From Acidobacteriota bacterium (GTDB lineage Bacteria > Acidobacteriota > Holophagae > Holophagales > Holophagaceae): a stretch of DNA of 64,000 bases. The notes below the pieces were generated by a model. It made no database searches and was not told the origin of the DNA. It saw only the letters and a program-made list of their open reading frames with translations. Each line of letters opens with the position of its first letter. Position 1 is the first letter of the stretch. The stretch spans positions 124,001 through 188,000 of the forward strand of contig JACPYP010000012.1 in assembly GCA_016195985.1 (NCBI GenBank), in the 5' to 3' direction. The position numbers and the translations under genes are program-made. Positions 59,706-64,000 of the stretch are shown here, piece by piece.

Positions 59706-61589
59706 ATGGAGATGACGATGCTTGATTCCGTCCGTGGCCAGGAGCCGGGCATGGCTTTGCCTGCGGAGACACCCCAACCTGCGTCCTGTGAAGAGGACAA
59801 TCCGCTGCTGGGAGAGCTTCGCGCCATCCTCGAACGTCGGGCCTTATCGCCGCGCTTCCAGCCTATCTTCGACCTACGGATTGGAGAGTTGTACGGTTTC
59901 GAGGGCCTCATCCGCGGGCCCAGCAATTCAGTGCTGCACGCCCCTCTGAACCTGCTCGGGGTGGCGCGCTGTGGTGGCCTGCTGGCCGAGCTGGAGCGCT
60001 CCTGCATTGAATCCATCTTGGGCGCTTGGTCGGGTCTGGCCAGCCACCATCGAATTTTCGTCAACCTCAGCCCCAGTGCCTTGCTGGATGCCCGAAGCCG
60101 GGCCTCCCTGGGATCGGACCTGCTCAATCAGCTCGGGCTTCTGCCTCGCAACGTCGTCATCGAACTTACGGAGAGCCAGCCCACTTTCAATTACGCCCCG
60201 CTGCTGGAAGCCGCGGAGTACCTGAGATCCTTTGGTTTCACCCTCGCCTTGGACGATCTGGGCGAAGGCTTCTCCAGCCTCCGCCTCTGGTCCGAGCTCC
60301 AGCCGGAATTCGTGAAGGTGGATAAGCACTTCGTCCAGGGCGTGGGCAGCGATCCCGTGAAACTCCACTTCCTCCGGTCCATCCAGGAGCTGGCCAACCG
60401 TACCGGCGCCCGGGTGGTGGCCGAAGGTATCGAGACCGATGCCGACCTGGCCGTGATCCAGGAGCTGGGCATCGATTTCGGCCAAGGCTTCCTGCTTGGC
60501 AAGCCCGCCCTTCTACCCAACCAGCGCATCTCCCACGAACTCATCCACCGGCTGCGTCCCATGACCCAGATCGCCGCACGCGTGACACCCTCCACCCAAC
60601 GCACCACGGCAGAACGGCTGCTGGTCCCCATTCAGGCGGTGACGCCCGGCACCTGCAACCTAGAGGTTCAGGCCCGCTTCCTGCGCCAACCCGACCTCCA
60701 ATCCTTGCCGGTGGTGGATGAGGGCATCCCCTTGGGCCTCATGAACCGCCACAGTTTCACCGACCTCATGTCGCGTCCCTTCAGCCCTGAACTGTACGGC
60801 AAGCGCTCCTGCGCCCAGTTCATGGAGACGGGCTGCCTGATCGTGGATCGCAATATCTCCATCCACGATCTCAGCGAGCGCGTGGTGTCATCGGATCCGC
60901 GCCACATCCTGTTGGGGTTCATCATCACGCAGAACGGGCGCTACGTCGGCATGGGCTCCGGCCACGACCTCATGCGGGAAATCACGCAGATGCAGATCGC
61001 CTCCGCTCGCTATGCCAACCCCCTCACCCAGCTTCCGGGGAACGTGCCCATCCACGAACATCTGGAATCGAGGCTGGAAACGCGGATTCCCTTCGTGGTC
61101 TGTTACTGCGACCTCGACCACTTCAAGCCCTACAACGATGTTTACGGCTACCGGCGAGGCGATGAATTGATCCAATGGACCGGCGTCCTGCTTCAAGAGT
61201 GCTTTGCAGAAGCCGCTGATTTCATCGGTCATGTCGGCGGCGACGACTTCATCCTGGCCCTGCCTCAGGAGGATTGGGAGGCCCGGGTGCAGGTTTTCCT
61301 GGAGCGATTCGAGGTTGGTCGCCATGCCTTCTTCGCGCCTCAGGATGATGCTCGCGATGGCTATTTCTCGGAAGATCGCCAGGGCCGGACCGTGTTCCAT
61401 CCCCTGGCCTCAGTCTCAGTGGGTGTCGTAGAGGTTCAACCCGGTGCGTTTCAGAATCACCATGAGGTCGCATCGGCAGCCAGTTCCGCCAAGAAATTGG
61501 CCAAGCAGCAATCTGGTTGCAGTTGCTTCCTGGACCGGCGCCGGCCTCGGTCCAAGGTGGAGCAACCACAGCAAATCACCCAGGGCTAG
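59706..61589 (+). CDS. EAL-CBS-GGDEF cyclic-di-GMP signalling protein
   Basis: 627 residues, cytosolic. An EAL phosphodiesterase domain (51-270) has EGL at 66-68 in place of EAL, DD at 183-184, KVDK near 204, EGIET at 240 and QGF at 260. A pair of CBS repeats (about 300-425) may bind nucleotides. The C-terminal GGDEF domain has GGDDF at 511-515. The EAL motifs look competent; the cyclase is uncertain. The domain order EAL-CBS-GGDEF is a known class. ATG 59706 is listed; ATG 59718 has better spacing from GGAG. Confidence 0.9.
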   Translation: MEMTMLDSVRGQEPGMALPAETPQPASCEEDNPLLGELRAILERRALSPRFQPIFDLRIGELYGFEGLIRGPSNSVLHAPLNLLGVARCGGLLAELERSCIESILGAWSGLASHHRIFVNLSPSALLDARSRASLGSDLLNQLGLLPRNVVIELTESQPTFNYAPLLEAAEYLRSFGFTLALDDLGEGFSSLRLWSELQPEFVKVDKHFVQGVGSDPVKLHFLRSIQELANRTGARVVAEGIETDADLAVIQELGIDFGQGFLLGKPALLPNQRISHELIHRLRPMTQIAARVTPSTQRTTAERLLVPIQAVTPGTCNLEVQARFLRQPDLQSLPVVDEGIPLGLMNRHSFTDLMSRPFSPELYGKRSCAQFMETGCLIVDRNISIHDLSERVVSSDPRHILLGFIITQNGRYVGMGSGHDLMREITQMQIASARYANPLTQLPGNVPIHEHLESRLETRIPFVVCYCDLDHFKPYNDVYGYRRGDELIQWTGVLLQECFAEAADFIGHVGGDDFILALPQEDWEARVQVFLERFEVGRHAFFAPQDDARDGYFSEDRQGRTVFHPLASVSVGVVEVQPGAFQNHHEVASAASSAKKLAKQQSGCSCFLDRRRPRSKVEQPQQITQG

Positions 61590-62042
61590 AAGGGCTTGAG
61601 CGGGACTGCCGAGCAAGCTCTTGGCGAATCGGAGATTCCAGGCGAACAATGCGCCCGCTCGTACGGTCGAGGGTGTAACGAAGAGGCCATTTCCGATATT
61701 TACGCCATCGGCCGAGGTCAATGCACCCAGCCGAAAAGGGAGGGCCGAAACCGCCCAGTCTGCGCCCAGGCCCGGGAGCCGATCACTGCGAAGAAAGCGA
61801 TGCTACTGATCACGATGAAGGCTGCCTTTAGGAGAGGAACGGCTCCGGCTCAAGGTGAATCGTTCTCAATGGCCGCTGCTCACCTTCATGGCTGGGGACC
61901 GTGAGAATTGACCTCAGCCGGACCGCCCGGCGATGTTCCTTGGTTGACGATCATGCGCCGGTGAGAGAGGATCCACGCTTCGATCTGATTCTCGCGCGGC
62001 CACCCCCTGTCGCGAGCCATCGAGGCGAGGCGGGACGATTCC
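61590..62042. other. 453-bp region without a supported gene
   Basis: No frame here has both protein-like composition and a ribosome site. A minus-strand frame from 61721 (MTSADGVNIGNGLFVTPST...) looks partly protein-like but runs antisense into the EAL gene. A second minus frame near 61890-62043 (RGWPRENQIEAWILSHRR) is similar. Both may be remnants; neither is called. Confidence 0.5.
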
Positions 62043-62762
62043 ATGGTGACAATGTCTGCTGCTCCCAATCCCTCAAATCCGCTGATTCTTGTCGTGGAGG
62101 ATGAGACGACCCTCGCGGCGCTGGTGCTGGCCAATCTGGCCTCAGAGGGGTTTTCGGTCATCGTGGCGTCTGATGGCGAAAGGGCGCTCGAATGCCATCG
62201 GGACCACCCCGCGGATCTGATCATCCTCGACTTGATGCTTCCGGGCATCGGTGGCTTCGAAGTTCTGAGGGCCTTGAGGCGGAAACAAGATAAGGTGCCT
62301 GTGCTGATCCTGACGTCCAGGGGCGGCAGCGAAGATCGTATCCAGGGGCTTCACTACGGGGCGGATGACTATCTGTCGAAACCCTTCGCCATGCTTGAGC
62401 TGGTGGCCCGGATCCGTGCGATCCTGCGCCGCGCGAACCCCGCAGAGGCGGTCAAGAGGACCCTGCAGAGCGGCCCCTTCAAGATCAACCTGATCCAGTT
62501 CACCGTTCATCGCGGGCGCACGGATTTGAGCTTGAGCATGAAGGAATTCCGCCTGCTGGAGGTTCTTACCGCGCATCCCGGGCGTGTCCATTCCCGCCGG
62601 GACCTTGTGAATCTAGCCTGGGAGCACGATGCACGCCCCACACTTAGGACCGTGGACAAGCACATCCAGACGCTTCGGAAGAAGCTGGGAGACAATGATG
62701 ACCACCCGATCATCCAAACCCTTGAGCGGGAAGGTTACAGGTGGGCATTGCCTGTTCACTAA
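62043..62762 (+). CDS. OmpR/PhoB-family response regulator
   Basis: 239 residues: receiver with acidic pair E19/D20, phospho-acceptor D63 in LIILDLMLPG, T91 and K113 (LSKPF), then a winged-helix effector (about 140-235; MKEFRLLEVLTAHPGRVHSRRDLV, TVDKHIQTLRKKLGD). It should bind promoter DNA when phosphorylated. No histidine kinase lies beside it in the window, so its partner is elsewhere. ATG 62043 or 62052. Confidence 0.92.
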   Translation: MVTMSAAPNPSNPLILVVEDETTLAALVLANLASEGFSVIVASDGERALECHRDHPADLIILDLMLPGIGGFEVLRALRRKQDKVPVLILTSRGGSEDRIQGLHYGADDYLSKPFAMLELVARIRAILRRANPAEAVKRTLQSGPFKINLIQFTVHRGRTDLSLSMKEFRLLEVLTAHPGRVHSRRDLVNLAWEHDARPTLRTVDKHIQTLRKKLGDNDDHPIIQTLEREGYRWALPVH

Positions 62763-62957
62763 GGGCTTGTTTCAAGGTTAAATCTGGCCATTACACTATA
62801 AGGCTAATAAATAAATGCAATTGAAGCATTGATATGGTTTTTTAAAAAAATACAATAAATTCGCTTGACTTCATGGGACGTTGTTGTTCAAAGGGGCTCA
62901 ACATTCGGTCATCCCACCGGGAATCACATTCACCTCATTCCCCCAAGGAGGACCCCC

Positions 62958-64000
62958 ATGTTGTCGACCATCAGGAACCTGGGCACGGGAAGATTATGTG
63001 CCCTCATCGTGGCTTCGTCCGGATGGCTCTACGCGCAGAGCAATCCCACGGGAAGCCTCTCAGGCACGGTTAAGGGCCCTGGTGGGGCGCCGGTGGCGGG
63101 GGCCCTGCTGCAGTACGACAGCGGCCGCGGCATTCACGAGACCCGCACGAATGAGAATGGACAGTTCCTGTTGCCGCAGCTGATTCCCGGCGCGGCGAAA
63201 TTGAAGGTGCATGCTCCCGGAATGATGGATGTCGTGCTCCAGCCGGTGGTCGTGGTGAACCAGGCCACGCAACTGAACATCGTCCTTACCCTGGTTGCGG
63301 GCGCCACGGTGGAGGTCATCTCTGTCTCCACGCCTCAGGCCGGCACAGAGCAGACCACGGCCTTGGTGGGCGCGAGCTTCGATTTGGAAGCGCTCAAGGC
63401 CCTTCCGATCATTGGAGATCCTCTCAGCGCCGTAGCGAAGATGATGCCGGGCACTCCATCCGGCGGTTTCAATTTCCACGCGTCGCAGGACAGCCAGAAC
63501 AGTTTCCAGTACGACGGCGTGGAGGCGAGGTCCGCATCGCAGGGCGGACAGACCCTCCAGGTTAATCGTGACCTCATCGAGCAGATCCAGGTCCTCACGG
63601 GCGGCGTATCCACTCGGTACGGACGGTTCGTAGGCGGAATGGTCACAACCGTCAGCAAAACCGGCGGCAACGAGTTTTCCGGATCCATGCGCCACGACCT
63701 CACCAGTGCCTCATGGAATGCGTTGCCCCGGCTATCTGCTTTCACCACCAAGAGCGTGCCGGTGCCGCGGCATGTCGCTGATCAGCAGTCCTGGACCCTC
63801 ATGGGGCCCATCCTGAAAGACACCCTTTTCTTCACGGCGGGGTATACGATCGCGACCCCGGGGACCACCACCGTGGTGAACAGTTCCCTGCGCAGCGGGC
63901 TCTTCGCGCCATTCAGCTACGTAGCAGAGGGGCATAGGTCCACCAAGGACTTCAAGCTCGATTGGCAAATCAACACCGACAATCGCCTCACTGCGGCTTG
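62958..64000 (+). CDS. TonB-dependent receptor, Oar-like, N-terminal part
   Basis: 347 residues visible, continuing past the window. A signal peptide (residues 1-27) precedes a carboxypeptidase-regulatory-like beta domain (TGSLSGTVKGPGGAPVAGALL; TNENGQFLLPQLIPG), then a plug domain (LEALKALPIIGDPLSAVAKMMPG, QVLTGGVSTRYGRFVGGMV, VSKTGGNEFSGS) and the first barrel strands. These receptors import large ligands across the outer membrane; acidobacteria carry many. AAGGAGG stands seven bases ahead of ATG 62958. The upstream 195 bp is AT-rich, the promoter not resolved. Confidence 0.92.
   Translation, partial: MLSTIRNLGTGRLCALIVASSGWLYAQSNPTGSLSGTVKGPGGAPVAGALLQYDSGRGIHETRTNENGQFLLPQLIPGAAKLKVHAPGMMDVVLQPVVVVNQATQLNIVLTLVAGATVEVISVSTPQAGTEQTTALVGASFDLEALKALPIIGDPLSAVAKMMPGTPSGGFNFHASQDSQNSFQYDGVEARSASQGGQTLQVNRDLIEQIQVLTGGVSTRYGRFVGGMVTTVSKTGGNEFSGSMRHDLTSASWNALPRLSAFTTKSVPVPRHVADQQSWTLMGPILKDTLFFTAGYTIATPGTTTVVNSSLRSGLFAPFSYVAEGHRSTKDFKLDWQINTDNRLTAA

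Noticed and set aside
1-64000. CRISPR arrays, tRNA or rRNA genes
   Set aside because: No regularly spaced repeats and no tRNA- or rRNA-like conserved segments were seen on either strand.

Overview
The window reads as a chromosomal segment of a GC-rich Gram-negative bacterium, most likely an acidobacterium of the Holophaga/Geothrix type. This placement is inference: it rests on the Oar-like TonB receptor with an N-terminal carboxypeptidase-regulatory domain at the right edge, the many secreted metallopeptidases, an RND pump, and frequent TTG/GTG starts behind good Shine-Dalgarno sequences. I see no rRNA, tRNA or CRISPR.

Layout. 1-6134: a muramidase fragment with a small partner, an AT-rich spacer with a perfect palindrome, a sigma-54 activator lacking a sensor domain, a cytosolic papain-like peptidase, and a 1058-residue membrane protein of unknown function. 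6196-11149: a SnoaL-like secreted protein, a radical SAM enzyme, an aminotransferase and a secreted helical protein. 11150-11790: two copies of a structured intergenic repeat (a third, deleted copy lies at 23554). 11800-16591 (minus strand): serine acetyltransferase behind a promoter with an operator-like palindrome, a REC-PP2C-HATPase protein, a membrane protein, and an ECF sigma/anti-sigma pair. 16686-23458: a 1653-residue double UvrA-like ATPase without UvrB-binding domains and an amidohydrolase fused to a SnoaL domain. 23690-29927: Na+/solute symporter, 45-residue membrane protein, PIG-L deacetylase (overlapping operon) and an M28 peptidase. 30082-33992: DUF2239, GIY-YIG and M16 genes ending at a perfect terminator.

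34125-35657 is a lower-GC island with a nucleotidyltransferase/XRE pair resembling a toxin-antitoxin module. RND pump genes follow, then U32 and BaiN-like proteins, chorismate mutase and a class A PBP. From 45600 to 59500 lies a patchwork of small accessory genes, each commonly mobile: Rrf2 plus quinone reductase sharing an operator, TetA-like MFS, a zinc-free alcohol-dehydrogenase-like oxidoreductase with a divergent TetR, a pseudogene, DUF2200, DUF3995, methyltransferase, YdeI, macrodomain, HxlR, VOC, thioesterase and TPR proteins. One attC-like inverted repeat is seen at 59514. The right end carries an EAL-CBS-GGDEF protein, an orphan OmpR-type regulator and the start of the TonB receptor.

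The strongest candidates for something undescribed are the double UvrA, the nucleotidyltransferase/XRE island with its 14-bp-arm operator, the peptidase/membrane-protein pair, and the hairpin repeat family.
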